DNA of 64,000 nt from Allomyces arbusculus (Eukaryota; Blastocladiomycota; Blastocladiomycetes; Blastocladiales; Blastocladiaceae). The notes under the pieces are model-generated. The model had not been told where the DNA came from and ran no database searches. It saw only the letters and a program-made list of their open reading frames with translations. This document shows, in pieces, positions 22,973 to 35,800 of this stretch (the stretch's first letter is position 1; each line of letters opens with the position of its first letter). Where the stretch lies: contig JADHYV010000033.1 in assembly GCA_027604705.1 (NCBI GenBank), forward strand, positions 62,001 through 126,000, read 5' to 3'. A program made the translations under genes and the position numbers.

Positions 22973-25900
22973 ATGCCCTCGTCCTCGATTTCCGCCCGTC
23001 GCCTGCGTCGCCGGTCGAGCGCGCCGGCGCTGCGGTCGCGCACCTCGCTCGGCCACGCCCAAAACGACGGCGGCAGTTCCAGCGACGACGACCGCGGCCA
23101 CAAGCGTGAGAACCACCTCCACCACCACCACAACCACCCTGCTGCCCGCACAAGCGCCGCATCGACCATTCTGCCCCCGCCATTCTCCTCCAGCGCCTCG
23201 TCTTCCTCGTCGTCATGGCGCCGCCCGCTCGCGCGGCTCCTGCGCAAGCTAACCGGGCGGTCGTCGCACGCGCACACGCCGCCATTATCGCGCGACTTGC
23301 TCACCGGCAGCAGCGTCCTCTCGTCGGGCGCGTCCATGTACTTGGCCGGCGCGCACGTCGATGCGCACCCGCCGCCGGTCCCGCCAGACGTGCTCGATGC
23401 GCTGGCCGCAGGCGTGCGCGTCCTGAAAGTGACGCGGCGCGCCGTGCATGCGCGCGTCGTCACGGTGGATGTGCTCCGGCGGCAGGTGCAGTGGCGGTCG
23501 AAACGGAAACCGCGCGAGTTGACGACGAGTACGGCTCCTCTTTTTTCTTTTTCTGTTCGTGTCGTTGCTTCCTCCGCGCTGGCGGTGCGAATTGGTGATC
23601 GCGCGCGTGATCCTGGCGTCCGCGCGGCGCGCGCGGGATTCGGATGCGAGTGGGCAACCGGGAGCGATCGGTGGCACGACTGATGTCTCACCTGCGGGGG
23701 GGGGGGGGGGGGGCCGCCCCGCCGCGGGGCGGGGGGGGGGAATTGGGGTTGGGGGGGGGGTTCCGGGCGGTCGGGGGGGGGGGGGGGGTTTGGGTTGGTG
23801 GGGGGCAACGGGGGGGGTTTGGTGCCCCAGCCCTTGTGCTGCCACAATGCCCCCCCCCCCCCCCCCCCTTTTTCCCGCGATCGTCCACGTAGTCGACATT
23901 GATGCGATCCGCGAGGTGCGCGCCGAACTATCTTTGCCCGGCGCCGCGACCGTCGCGGCCGTGCGCGCGTCCATGTCCTCGGCGTCCTCCTCGTCGTCCT
24001 CCTCGTCGTTTGCCCCGGAAGAGGACGAGAACGCGATCCCGTCCACGGCAGCCCCACTGTCGCTGCACTACACGCAGCACGGCGCGCCGCGCGTGCTCGA
24101 CGTGCTCTGCACGACCCCGCGCGTGCGTGACGCCCTCATGCACGTCCTCGACGCCGTTCGGTCGCACGCGTTGCAGCTCGACGGCCGCGACTACACGCTC
24201 TTGGTCCTCGATACGTGGATCCACCGCGCGTGGTCGTCGCTCGGCGCGCCGGATCACGCGCGCGTCCCGCTTGACCAAGTCGCGGCGGTTTTGAAATCGC
24301 TCAACGTCGCCCTGCACCGGCGCGACGTGCAGGCGCTCCTGCACCGGCACGACCGCAGCGGTCTGGGCTCGTTGGACAAGACGGAATTCGCGCGACTGTG
24401 CCGTTCGCTGAAACGGTCGGCGGACGTGGTCAGAATCTACGATGCGGCGACGGGTGGCGAGGGCGGGAAAGCCGTCATGACACGCGCCATGTTTGCCGCG
24501 TTTGTGCGCGACGTGCAGCACGACCAACCCGACGACGTGGATGCGCTGTTTGACCAGTTCTCGACGACCGGGTCGACGGCGGGGAACGACGAGCGCGTCA
24601 TGGACCTCGCCGGGTTCCACCTGTACCTGCTCTCGCCGCATAACGCGCCACTCGCGGCAACGCCGTCGGCGACGCGCATGGACCGTCCACTGCACGAGTA
24701 CTTTATCTCGAGCTCGCACAACACGTACCTCGAGGGCAACCAGCTCAGTTCCATGTCCTCGGTCGAAGCCTACATTCGCGTGTTGCAGCTCGGGTGCCGG
24801 TGCGTCGAGCTCGACTGCTGGGACGGGCCCAAGGACGACCCGATCATCTACCACGGACATACGGCCACGTCCAAAATTCTGGTCAGGGACGTGGTCGCCG
24901 CGATTGCGCGGTACGCGTTTGTTGCGACCGAGTTCCCGCTGATCCTGTCGCTAGAAATGCACTGCTCGCCGCCGCAGCAGTTCAAGGTGGCCTATTACTT
25001 GAAGCACTTGCTTGGGCCGATGCTCGTCACGGAACGGTTGGCGGGGGACGAGACGCACTTGCCGTCACCCGAGGCGCTCAAGCGCCGGATCTTGGTCAAG
25101 GGCAAAGGCATGAAACTCGGTGCACCTGCGGCGGCAGCCATTGCCCCGGCGACTGCTGCCACGTGCGACGGCGCGGGCAGTACCGACGTGCGCGAGCACG
25201 ACGTGCGCACGGCAACGCACGCGTCGGCACCGCTGCACCTAGCCGATAATGATGCTGACGATCCGGAAGTGCGCCCGCGCAGCTGGTCATCGCCTTTGGT
25301 CCCGGCCGCGCCGACGTCCCCGACCGCGCTCGGATTCGCGGCGAGCGGACCGCTCATCACGTCGCCACCGGCCGTTCCACTGGCACACGGGGGCGCGGGC
25401 AGTGGGATGGGTGACTTGGCGGCCGCGGTCGCGGTTGCAGCGGCTGCCGCTGCCGCTGCGGCCGAGGCGAGTTCGCCGACAACGTCCTCGTCGTCGACGT
25501 CGTCGAGCAGCAGCCTCGGGGTCAGTGGCAGTGGCAGCGGCAGTGGTGGTGGCGGGTCGTCGTCGATCCCCGCACGGCTCGCGCGCGCCGTTGACGTGCC
25601 TCTCTCCCTGTCCCTCGCGCGGCGCAAGCGCGCGAGCACAGCAAGCAACGGCAGCCTCGCGACATTCATGTCCGGCACGTCGCCACCTGATACGCCCGGA
25701 TCGCTGGCGTCGTCGCTTGCGTCGATGGCCGCCACTCTCGCGCCAGCCTCGTCCATCTCCTCCTCTTCATCGTCGTCATCGGCACCGTCGCACGATCTGC
25801 ACCAGCACCACCACCCGGACCTCCTCGCGCTCGCCGTCTACCTACGCACGGCCAAGTTTGGCACCGCGTCGGATTTCTGCACGATGAGTTCGCTCGCCGA

Positions 25901-26810
25901 GTCGGCGGCCGTCAAGCACGTCAAGTCGGACCCGGCCGGGCTCGTCGCGTCGACCAGGCGGCACATGGCGCGTGTCTACCCTGGTGGGCGGCGCGTCGGG
26001 TCGTCGAATGTGGTCCCGTTTGCGTTGTGGGCGGCTGGGGTGCAAATGGTCGCGCTCAATTGGCAGACGTTTGGTACGGGTTTGGGTTTCGCCATTTTGG
26101 TGGTGGAGAGAAGGGGGGAACTGATGCGCCGTGCGCCGATAGATCGCGGCATGGACTTGAACACGGCGTTCTTCCAGCAAAACGCGCGCGCCGGGTACGT
26201 GCTCAAACCCGACTACCTGCTCGGCGCGGCCATCGCGCCGCCGCCCCCCGTGATGCTGACCGTGCATGTACGTACTCCTCCTCCCTGTTGGGGATGCTCT
26301 CCCACCCCCGACTCACCCACCCCTGCTCGTCATATCCAGATCCTGTCCGGCCACCACCTCCCGAAACCCCGCGGCAAGCAAAAAGGCGACGTGATCGACC
26401 CGCACGTGCTCGCCGAAATCTGGGACGCGCCGCCATCCTCGCCGGCATCTGCGCTCGACGACGCGGCATTCACCTACCGCACGTCGCGCGTCCTCGAGAA
26501 CGGATGGAACCCGTCCTGGAACGAAATGTTTGCCACGCGCGTGCAGAGTCCGGCACTGGCGATGGTCCGGCTCGCCGTCTATGACCACGACGAACTGGTC
26601 GGGTCCTGGACGGCGCCCGTGGCCGCGCTCCGGCCCGGGTACCGGTTCGTGTACCTGAGGAATTGGAAGGGGAAGGTTAGCGCGGAGGCGTGCTTGCTGG
26701 TGTGGATCGATGTACAGGGGTTGCGCGGGAGTGCTGGTGCGGTGGAGGGGGATGCGGCGGCGGCGGCGGGAGCTGCGGTAGTGGAGCTGGGAGCGCACGG
26801 GTTGAAGTAA
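22973..26810 (+). CDS. Phosphoinositide-specific phospholipase C, delta-like (PH-EF-X-Y-C2)
   Basis: Exons 22973-23528, 23893-26073, 26143-26267 and 26340-26810 give 1110 aa. The enzyme hydrolyses PIP2 to IP3 and diacylglycerol. A Ser/His-rich N-terminus precedes a PH domain that is split by intron 1; its two halves join as KPRELTT and [14 protein letters not shown]-hand-like repeats follow ([14 protein letters not shown]). The X box has the catalytic histidines in [14 protein letters not shown] and [10 protein letters not shown], plus ELDCWDG. A linker of about 230 residues rich in Ser, Ala and Gly separates X from Y ([16 protein letters not shown] ... [20 protein letters not shown]). A C2 domain closes the protein. 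Introns 2 and 3 (69 and 72 nt) are stop-free multiples of three. Intron 1 is unusually long and homopolymer-rich. Confidence 0.92.
23529..23892 (+). repeat. Poly-G / poly-C tracts inside PLC intron 1
   Basis: From about 23697 to 23868 the intron is a series of G runs of 7-18 bases broken by short A/T spacers, followed by a C run of about 18. The intron (364 nt) is some five times the local norm. It could be true G-quadruplex-forming DNA or a low-quality stretch of assembly. Confidence 0.75.
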
Positions 26811-27067
26811 CGAGGATGTGAATATGTGTCTATTATGATCCGTTGACGTGCTCAGACGCGCTCCGACGCGGTGTGGAGGAGTGGGAGAAGGCCCGCCATG
26901 TCGACTCGTCGGAAGAAGCGGACTTCCCCCGATGCAGCACCTTCATCAGCGATGCCAGATCCAGATTCAGATAAAATTCATGTCATGCGTACTTTTACGG
27001 ACTAGAAAAAATCCACGGACATTTTGACAACAAATGGTTATCACTTCCTTGATCACAGCCGCTATCA

Positions 27068-27145
27068 CTACCTCCTCGGCGGCACCCCATGCGATCCCGG
27101 TCCCGGGCGGGCACTGCACGGTGCGCACGGATTGTCGCGGTCGTC

Positions 27146-27177
<32 letters not shown>

Positions 27178-29268
27178 GAGGTGGGGGCCACCACCGCCTG
27201 CCCCACCACGGCGCGTCCGCAATCCTCAGCACCGCACCTCCATCTTCCTCGTCCACATCCATGGCCATCTCCCGTCCCGCGGCCGCGGCCGCATCCCGAA
27301 TTGCCGCAGCCTCATTCTCCGCAGCCAAGATCCGTGCTTCGCGCCAGGCGCGCGCGCGCTGGAGCCCGGCGAGTTCGGCCTCGAGGTCGCGCACCTGCCC
27401 GTGCAGCCGCGCATGGTCGTCGTGCAACGCGTGCTGCGCCGCCGCCGCCGCCGGGTAGTACGCGCGCTCGACGTCGGCGACCGCGTAGGCGCCGCGCGCG
27501 TCGCGCGGGTAGGCGGCCAGCGGGTCGGTCGTGCCGGCGCCCCACGTCGGAGGTGGAGGTGGAGGTGGAGGTGGAGGTGGAGGTGGAGGTGGTGACGTGG
27601 CGGTGGGCCACGCGCTGGAGCGTGCAGACGAGGGCAGGGCGGTGGAGGATGCGGACGGGGCCGGCGGAGCGCTCTCGTCGCGGCGCCCGCCGAGCAGGCC
27701 GCCGCCGCCGCCGCCGTGGCGGCGGCGGCCCACGTGGGCGTCGATCCGCCGCGGCGCCGCGTGGGGCGGTGGGGCCGCGGGCGGGGGTGCGGCGGGCGGC
27801 GGCGGCGGCGGCGGGGGAGGCGGATGAGCGCAGGCCTCCTCCTCCTCCTCGCGCAACAGCTCGACGGCGTCGCGCCCGCCGAGCCGCGCGGCGGTCGCGA
27901 GCCTCGACGTGCGCAGGGTCTCGGCATGGTACGCGCGCAGCGCGTCCTGAAGTTCGGGCGGAACGTGGACGGCGGCGCAGGACGCGGTCGACGCGTGCCG
28001 CGCGAGCGCGTCGAGTCGCGCGAACGCGCGGAAGCACCGGTGGCACATCCAGGGACGGTCGCCCGAGTGCAGCCGGCGGTGGCTAGATACGGTGAGGTGG
28101 TGGTGGGTGGAGGGTCAGTCCCGAGGGAGGAGGCGGTCGGAAATCGCGTCGCGGCCGAGGGGTTGGTGATCGGGGGACGAGTTGCCTGGTTGAAGGTTTG
28201 CGCAAGTCACCGATGCGCGCCAAATGGCCACACGTACCGCGCCATGTCATGGTGCCGCGTAAACGCCAGCCCGCAGTCGGGACACACAAACGGCCGCTCG
28301 CGCACCGGCGCGGCTGGGGGCGCCGCGGCAGCGGCAGCGGGAGGGGCCGGCTCAGTGGCAGAAGCGGCCGCCGCCGCGGTCGCGTCCCAGCCATTCCCGT
28401 TGGCCGCTGCCGGATTCAGCCGTAGTAGCGGCGACATGGGTGAGCCGTCGTCGGCCGCGGGCATATTGCCGCGCGAGGGCGTCGAGCTGGCGCTACTGGC
28501 TGGCGACGAGGACGATGAGGACGGCGACGCTGGGTGCACTGCCGACACGCGCCGTGCACGGCGGCGTGCGGCGGCGGGGGCCGGTGGGGACCGCGCGGCC
28601 ATATTGGACGACGGGACCGTCGCGGCGCGCGAGCGGCGACGGCGCAGCGGCGGCACGGCGGGCCCGCGGCGCTACAAGCGACAGCGAGAGGAAGTGCGCA
28701 AGTCAGTTGGAGACGATCAAGAGCGCCAGGGAGGGGATTGGCGGGTGGGGATCCACGTGCGCGTGAGCATCACCTTGCCTGCGGGTGGTTGGTGGGCACG
28801 CCGACGCAGGGACGGGCTTGTGCGCGCGCATGGGTGGGCGGCTTGGGCGCAAAAGGCCCGCCGCGACCGCTCCACCGAGGCACGTCTTGCGGCCCCCGAT
28901 GGGCATCTACCCACCACACCAGCGCTTTGCGTCCCACCACAACGCCGATTTGTGCGACGTTGCTCACGGCCTGCCGCGCTCGCTGCAGTAAGTCGCACGT
29001 CGGCCGTGGCCGGGCTGTTGATTTCAACAGTCGTGCATCGACCGCGACCGGCGAACTGCTTACGCACACGCATCCGGCGCACACGCCGTCATCGCGAATC
29101 CCAACGACAAGACAAGACAAGATGGTGCACCGAGAGGGAGACAAAAAGCAAAAGAGGGCGAGCGCAAAAACGTACCGACCTCGAGCTCGACGACGACGAC
29201 GCCGTGGTTGACGACAGCGGTGGTGGCGGCGGCGGCGAGGTGTTGTTGTCGTCGTCGTTTGCCGTCAT
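27068..29268 (-). CDS. C2H2 zinc-finger protein with Pro-rich and coiled-coil tail
   Basis: Exons 29268-29176, 28671-28238 and 28082-27068 on the minus strand give 513 aa. The first finger is C161, C164, H177 and H181 (CPDCGLAFTRHHDMARHRRL), and the intron lies inside it. The second is C189, C192, H205 and C211 (CHRCFRAFARLDALARHAS...C), a C2HC variant. The linker SGDRPW resembles the TGEKP link of DNA-binding fingers, so a transcription-factor role is likely but unproven. Poly-Pro blocks and a short coiled coil (about residues 400-440) follow. Intron 1 (504 nt) and the small first exon are inferred from donor, acceptor and phase only. No ortholog is recognised. Confidence 0.65.
27549..27593 (+). 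repeat. GGTGGA-type minisatellite coding poly-Pro
   Basis: Seven or so GGAGGT units in a row. Read on the minus strand they give a proline block in the C2H2 zinc-finger protein. Confidence 0.85.
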
Positions 29269-31062
29269 GCGAGGGGAGGCCCGGTGCGGTCAATCCAACG
29301 AGAAGTCGCAAGCGCCCTGTGGTGCGGCACAGCGCCGGAATCTGGCGGGATCCAGAGAGAGCCCGCTTGCGCGGAAAACCAGCGGGCCAGCTGGCCGGTG
29401 GGCACAGGCGTCCACACCTGGCCGAGCAGAGACAGGTGAACGGAACGGCGGCGAGAACCGCGAGACGGCGGCAGACTTGTTCGGCGTGGAGCGCCGCGTC
29501 AAGCACGTCCTCGGTTGGTTTGGCGTGCGGTTGAGCGGCGGGTATCGTGGTCGTCGGACGAGCTCGCCGTTGTGCTCGTCGTGAGTGGTGGAGAGTTGCG
29601 GCGCGGGACAGGGGCGCCAGGGCTTATAGTGTGCTGCGGGAGCGCACATCGAGCGCGGCCGTGTCGTTGAGCAGATCGCGCGCGCCGGATGGAGGAGCAC
29701 GAGCAGTCGGCGGCGCCGACAAGGTTGGTCGTGCGTCGAGGTGAGCTGCCGGTCAAGCACGATCGGTGGCTGTCGCCATCGCTGTGGACCGTACGCGACC
29801 CCTGCGGGCCCTCGGGCTGCCGACGCGGCTGGCCACACCATGCCCCTGACGTGGCCTGCGGCGCACCGCTGCGCCGTGCAGGTCCACGCGGTCGTCGGCC
29901 AAGCCGTTGGTGCACGCGGCGGGATCGGTTGCGGGGTTGGGTGGCGGTCGCGGCCACGGCACGACCAGCGAGGGCAGGCCGTGTGTCGCAGCGATCGGGA
30001 GTCCAATTTACTGTGCTAATCGCCGATTTGCTCTGACACTTCTCTCCGCCTTTAGTGCCAACCGCTGCCTACCGCCTGCTCGTGCGCGCCGCCCTCCCAA
30101 AACCCTCTCGGACGGGATGAGGTGCAGCCGTTGCTCATGATTGCCCTGCGGGCTGGCTGGGTGTGCCTTCATGAGCGAGCGGGCCGGCCGGCACTCGCGG
30201 CAGACGGCAGTTGATCGACAGGCAGGCTCGAAACTTCACGGCGTCGGCCGCGACCACGTTTCGGCCGTGCCGTGCAGCGAGCACCAACGGCTGCGACGCG
30301 CTCCAGGATGGTGCAGGCTCGCGCGTGCGCGTGCTGGTGACCGTGGCGACCGAAGCGCCCAAAACGGTGCGCCAATCCTGCTCGTGCCAGCGAATGACCT
30401 GGGGGCCGGGATTGCGGCACTTGTCATTGCCGCGTGTCGGTGACTCATTGCCCATGGACGCATCTCGGCCTGCGCGCTGGCGGAGTCAAGGACAAAGCGT
30501 ATGCTGCTTGTCGCCTCGAAGCAGCCTCGTCCGCTGCCAAACCCATCCAAATGCGGTGGTTCGTGATTTTCTAGTTTGACTTTGCCAGCCAAGCAGCTAC
30601 AGCGCATCGCAACCCAGAGCAACCGCGCCGTGGTCGCTTGCTGCTGCTGTTGCTGCTGCCTCTCCAGTCTCCACCTTTCCACTTCTCCACCGACCGACCG
30701 GGCCGCCACCCCCGCTCCTCGTCTCCTGCAACCCTTTGGTCCCTTGCCGCCCGTGCGCCCGTGCGACTTCCGGCAACTCGTCGCCCGCCCGCCGTCTCCG
30801 CCGGCGCCCGCCACTGTTGCCCGCGACGCTGCCCGGTCCCTCGAATCACACTCGCGCACGCGCTGCAACTCGCTCCCCTGCGCTCCCATTTCATCGCTGC
30901 TGCTCACCGCTCCGTGCTGCGCGCCAAGTGCTCGACGCCTGCTGCCTCCCGCCTTGTTCGCGCGCATCGACCCGCTCGGCGCTCCAGAATTGCTTGGTCT
31001 TGACCCGGCAATTGCTGCCCTACTGCACGCACTCTTCCATCACCACTACCCCACCACCCACC
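29269..31062. promoter_or_regulatory. Divergent interval (C2H2 gene / G-alpha gene)
   Basis: About 1.8 kb between divergent starts. No protein-like exons are recognised. The 450 bp before the G-alpha ATG are strongly C/T-rich and likely hold its promoter and leader. Confidence 0.5.
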
Positions 31063-32477
31063 ATGGGCTGCAAGCCGTCCAAGGAGGCCGCCGACCCGGC
31101 GCGGCAAAAGTCGGACGCCATCGACCAGCAGTTGCGCATGGACTCTATGCAGGCGGCACGGCAAATCAAGTGCCTGCTGCTCGGGTCCGGCGAGTCCGGC
31201 AAGTCGACGATTCTCAAGCAGATGCAGCTGATTCACGGCAAGGGCTACTCGGCCGCCGAACGCGCGGCCTACCGCGAAGTCATCTTCTCAAACGTCGTCC
31301 AGTCGATGAAGGTGATTCTCGTTGCCATGCCCTCGCTCGGGCTCACGCTGCACGACCCGGCCACGGCGGGTCCGGCCGCGCACACGGTACTTGCGCAACC
31401 CAATCAAGTCGAGACGCCCACGCTGGACCCGATGGTCGCACACGCGATAGCCGTGCTCTGGAACGATGCCGGCGTGCGCGCGGCTTACGCGCGCGCGTCC
31501 GAGTTTCAGCTCAACGACTCGGCGCGATACTACTTTGAAGCCGTCGACCGCCTTGCCGACCCAAATTACCTGCCCAACGACCAGGACATCTTGCGGTCCC
31601 GTGTCAAGACGACGGGGATTGTCGAGACCGTCTTCAAGGTCAACGACTTGGCCTACCAGTGCGTGTTTTTTTTTTTTTGCGGTGGAGATGGTGTTGCGCG
31701 TCTGTTGTTGCGCGTCTGTTGTTGCGCATCTCTGTTGTTGCGCGTCTGGTTGTTGCCTTTGGGGCGTTTGTGCCACCCGTTCGACGGAGGAAGCTCATGC
31801 GCCGTCCCGCCACTTCTCTCTTCTGTTCGTAGCATGTTCGATGTCGGCGGCCAGCGGTCGGAGCGGAAAAAGTGGATCCACTGCTTTGAAAACGTCACGG
31901 CCATTATCTTCATGGTCGCCATTTCCGAGTACGACCAGGTGCTGATCGAGGACGAGAACGTGGTACGTGTCGCGGCGTTTCGACTTGCTGTCGTTGCTGC
32001 AAACGAATGCTGCAAACGAACCGATGTCACTCAACCACGACCACCCGCTCCGATAGAACCGCATGCACGAGGCGCTCAACCTGTTCGAGTCCATTTGCAA
32101 CTCGCGGTGGTTTGTCGACACGTCGATCATCCTGTTCCTCAACAAGATTGACCTGTTCAAGGAAAAGCTCGCCGTCACGCCCGTCAACAAGTACTTCCCG
32201 GACTACGAGGGGCCCAACGACTTCCAAACAGCGTGCCACTTCTTCCTGCGCAAGTTCACCGGTACGCATTCCTTGCGAGCGTCTGTGCGGGGTTTCCCTT
32301 GGTCGCGGAACTGACGCTCGAACCATTGGTGCCCAAGACTTGAACACGAACGCGCAGTACAAGAGCATCTACGCGCACTTCACGTGCGCGACCGACACGA
32401 TGCAAATCAAGTTTGTCTTCTCGGCTATCAACGACATCCTGATTCGCAAGAACCTCGAAGACGCGGGCTTGTTGTAG
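31063..32477 (+). CDS. Heterotrimeric G-protein alpha subunit
   Basis: Exons 31063-31658, 31833-31962, 32057-32261 and 32338-32477 encode 356 aa, typical for the family. It relays signals from G-protein-coupled receptors, and the PLC gene 5 kb away is a plausible but unproven effector. All GTPase motifs are present: P-loop GSGESGKST, switch I arginine in SRVKTTGI, switch [23 protein letters not shown], and TCATDT. The N-terminus MGCKPSK fits myristoylation of Gly2 and palmitoylation of Cys3. The last residues are EDAGLL, with Ala rather than Cys at position -4, so it would not be ADP-ribosylated by pertussis toxin. The first intron (174 nt) contains a T run and short GCGTCTGTTGTT-like repeats. 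Confidence 0.97.
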
Positions 32478-32812
32478 AGCCGAGCCCTGCTCTGTCGTCG
32501 TCTCACGCCGTTTTTTCATTTGTGCCTTTCTTCCGCTCGTTTCCAATTTTGCTGCACGGTTCATCTGGCATGTATCTCTCTCGCTCGCTCGCATCCCGCG
32601 CATCTCCTCTGTAGCGTCTCCTTCATTGAGCATGTTGCTGCAACTTCCCTCCTGACCGTCGTGGTCGTCGTTTGTTGTTTTTCTCTTGGGAGAGATGTTG
32701 GCTCGTTTTCCTTATTTTGGGCGCGCTGTCCTTCTGTTCGTTGATCTCGTGGTAAACCGCTTTCATTTCGCATCGCCTTCAATCACCCACTTCACTGTCG
32801 CCCAAGCCTTCA
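32478..32812. other. Intergenic, tail-to-tail
   Basis: 335 bp between the G-alpha stop and the stop of the large minus-strand gene. T-rich, consistent with 3' untranslated sequence. Confidence 0.6.
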
Positions 32813-35800
32813 TCATCCAGTCAGTCCATCCTTGCCCTCCTCGTCCACCACCTCCACGACCACGTGCACCTCCCACACTTTCGGCGCCGTGTCCGGCACC
32901 ATCTTCCTCGTCTCCGCATCAAACCCGCCCACCATGGCCACCGGCACCACTGCCCCCTCCAATCCCGGCGGCCCATCGCGCATCGGCGGCGCAACGTACA
33001 CGCTCCCCCCGTCTACGCCCTGCACCACCTCCACCCACTCGACCCCCACCGGCGGTGGCGGCACCACGCGCACGTCCACACTCGACCCGGGCTCCACCGT
33101 CCCGGTCGCCGGCTCAAGCGCCCAACCGGCCCCTGCATCCAGCACCGCTGCTGCGGTAGCCGTAAACGATCCCGCGACCGGCGCGCGCTTCGTGTCCACT
33201 TTCGCCCCCGCGGGCGCGCGGACGTGCGTGACCTGCACTCCTGGGACGGTCAGTCGCCACACGTCGGATCCGCGTTTCGCACCACGGCCGCGGACGCCGC
33301 GCGTCCAGGTCGCGACGAGCCGGACGGCCATTGGGCCAGCGATGGGGGCGCCGTCGAGGACCATCCCAAGCGTCCGCGGGGTCCATGTGACACAGAGTTG
33401 CCGCGCGGGGGCCCCGGTCACGGCGACACGGACGGCGTGCGAGCATGGTGCGGTGGGAACGGTTGGGGTGGCGGGAATGTCGAGCATGACTTGCGCGGTC
33501 CCCTTCCCTGGGATTGGTGTAGGCGGAACCGCGCGTACCGCTGCCGCGCCGCTCCCGGCGTCAGTCACGGTCCACGGCACCGCGTGCGCCGCGCCGTTTA
33601 CGACGCTCGCAATCGCGGCCGCGAGCGCTTCGTGCGCCCAGATATTACCGAGCCGCGTCTCGGTCGTGACCGTGATCGCCGGCGCGTACGCGACGCCGCG
33701 CACCTCCATGCGCGCGCGGGTCGATGCGCCGAAAAGTTCCACCGGGGCCGTGAACGCGCCGTCGCGCTCTGGCGTCACCGCAAGGGCCACAGTGCCCGCA
33801 GCGAGCGGCGCGACGGGACGGACCGCGTGCATGAGCGCGACATGTCCCGCCGGGTTCGCGCGCACGTGCACGTCGAGTGGAGACCGCGGGAGGTGCGAGA
33901 TCACGGCGATTGTCGCGGTCGCGGTCGTGCCGAGCGGGACGGGGCCAACGTCAATTACCAACGGGCCCATTCCGACGGCAGGGGCGTTACCGGGTAGCGA
34001 AAGGGTAAATGCCGGCGACACCGCTGAGACTGCGACAGTGACCCACTGCACTTCCGCGCGCTTCCCGTTCCCGTGACCGCCGTTGGTGGGCGTGATCCGG
34101 ACGGGGACACGCACGACCGCGTCGGTGCGCGTCTGGACCGCGGGCGTCGACGCCGCACTCACGGCCGTGTTGTCGGTGTCGGCAACACTCCGCCGCGCGC
34201 CAGACGGTTTCGCGGCCGACGGGAGGAGACTGAACCGGCGACTCGCTGCCAAGTCGGCGGGCGGTGGCGGGGACGCGGCCGCAGGCGGTGCGGGTGTTGG
34301 TGGCACTGGTGGGGGCGGGGAGTAAAACACGTGCACGCGCACGTGGCCACCTTCGCGCACGGTGCCGCGGATGGGGTAGATGCGCAATGCTGCGGCGGAT
34401 GCGGCGTGGATCGATTCAGGCATGCCGATTTCGAACGTCGCCTCGACCGGATGCGTGGTGGTCGCGCGGAGGTCGTGGTGCACGATCCGGTTCGGCGCGG
34501 CCCAGACGAGATCGAAAGCGCCGGTCGCGCGGAAAGACGCGGATGCGGGTGGGAGAACCAATGTGTGCGGCGTGATCTTCACAACGGGCGCAGTTGCGTG
34601 CCCGTGAAGCGTGATCCGGACGGCATGGTCGCGCGACGTGACGGTCACGGTGGCGCGCCATGCGCCGAGGTTTGAGGGAACGCGGACCAGGATCCGGGTG
34701 ACGGCAGATGCGTGTGCTGGAATATGCAGCGTGTGCGGGTCGATATGCGGCACGTTGTCGTCGTCGTCGCTGCTGATGCCGGCGTCATCCGGGTCGAGTT
34801 CCGCGGCCTTGCCGCGCGCGCTTGTCCTGGAAATCGCGTTCTCGGCACGCACTTGGACATCGACCGCGACGGGACTCGGGTTCGTGACTCGAATCATCGC
34901 CATCACTTCACTCCCCACCTCTACATTGTTCCACAAATCCACTGCTGCGCGCGCCTCGAACGCGGGGTCGTACCAAGTCCCGCCCACTTTGGCCGTCATG
35001 GGCGGAACCCCATTCCCGCGCACCGTGACGGTCGCATCAAACGGTCCCGCCACCGTCCCAGTCAGGTGCACCGCGATCGGGTGTGTCGCGAGCCGCTGCA
35101 CGAACCCCGAGCTCGGGTCGGCGCGCGCGTGCGTGCCTGACGCAGTGGCCGAGAAGCGCACGGCGTGGGACTTGCGGTTGCGAAGTGTGAGCGTGTGGGT
35201 TGCGGGGCGGGTCAGCGGGAGCAGGCCCAGGTCGTGCATGATTGGGGTTAACGTTAGAGCCGAGTCGGGGCGTGGTGTCGTGGACGGGGCTGCGGGGAGG
35301 ACGCGAATGGAGTGCCAGACGGCGCCGTCACTGGAGAGCTGAATGCACGCGCCGCTCGGCCACCCGGTGGTTTCATTGGTCTCCGCGAACACGCGGAACG
35401 CGGCCTTGCCGTGCGGTTCGACCATGATCGAGTTGAGGTCGATGGCGAACAAGTTCGGGTGCGACCAGCTCACGTCGACCGTCCCGGACGTCAGCCCAGC
35501 GTTCTCGATACACACCACCGCGCCCAAGGGCCCCAGGGCCGGCACGACCCAATCGACAGAACACTCAGGCTCGAACCGGTCCGGCTCAACGTTCACGCGC
35601 CACACATACTGCACGTCGTCCACCTGCACGACCACCGCTGCACGCACCGTCTCTGATTCCGGCACGCCGACTACGGCCACAGGCGCCGCGAGCGTCTGGC
35701 CCGTAAAGAGTGTCCTGACTTGCGGCTCAACGCTTACGTGGTCGGCCCAGACCACGTCGACCGGGTGTACGTGCACGCGCACGGCATTGGTGCCGGTATT

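Noticed and set aside
23697-23868. Gly-rich coding sequence within PLC
   Set aside because: Treating it as exon breaks the PH domain; donor at 23529 and acceptor at 23892 restore a typical PH strand in phase.
27034-28086. 350-codon Arg/Pro-rich frame on the plus strand
   Set aside because: Antisense to the C2H2 zinc-finger gene, composed of simple repeats.
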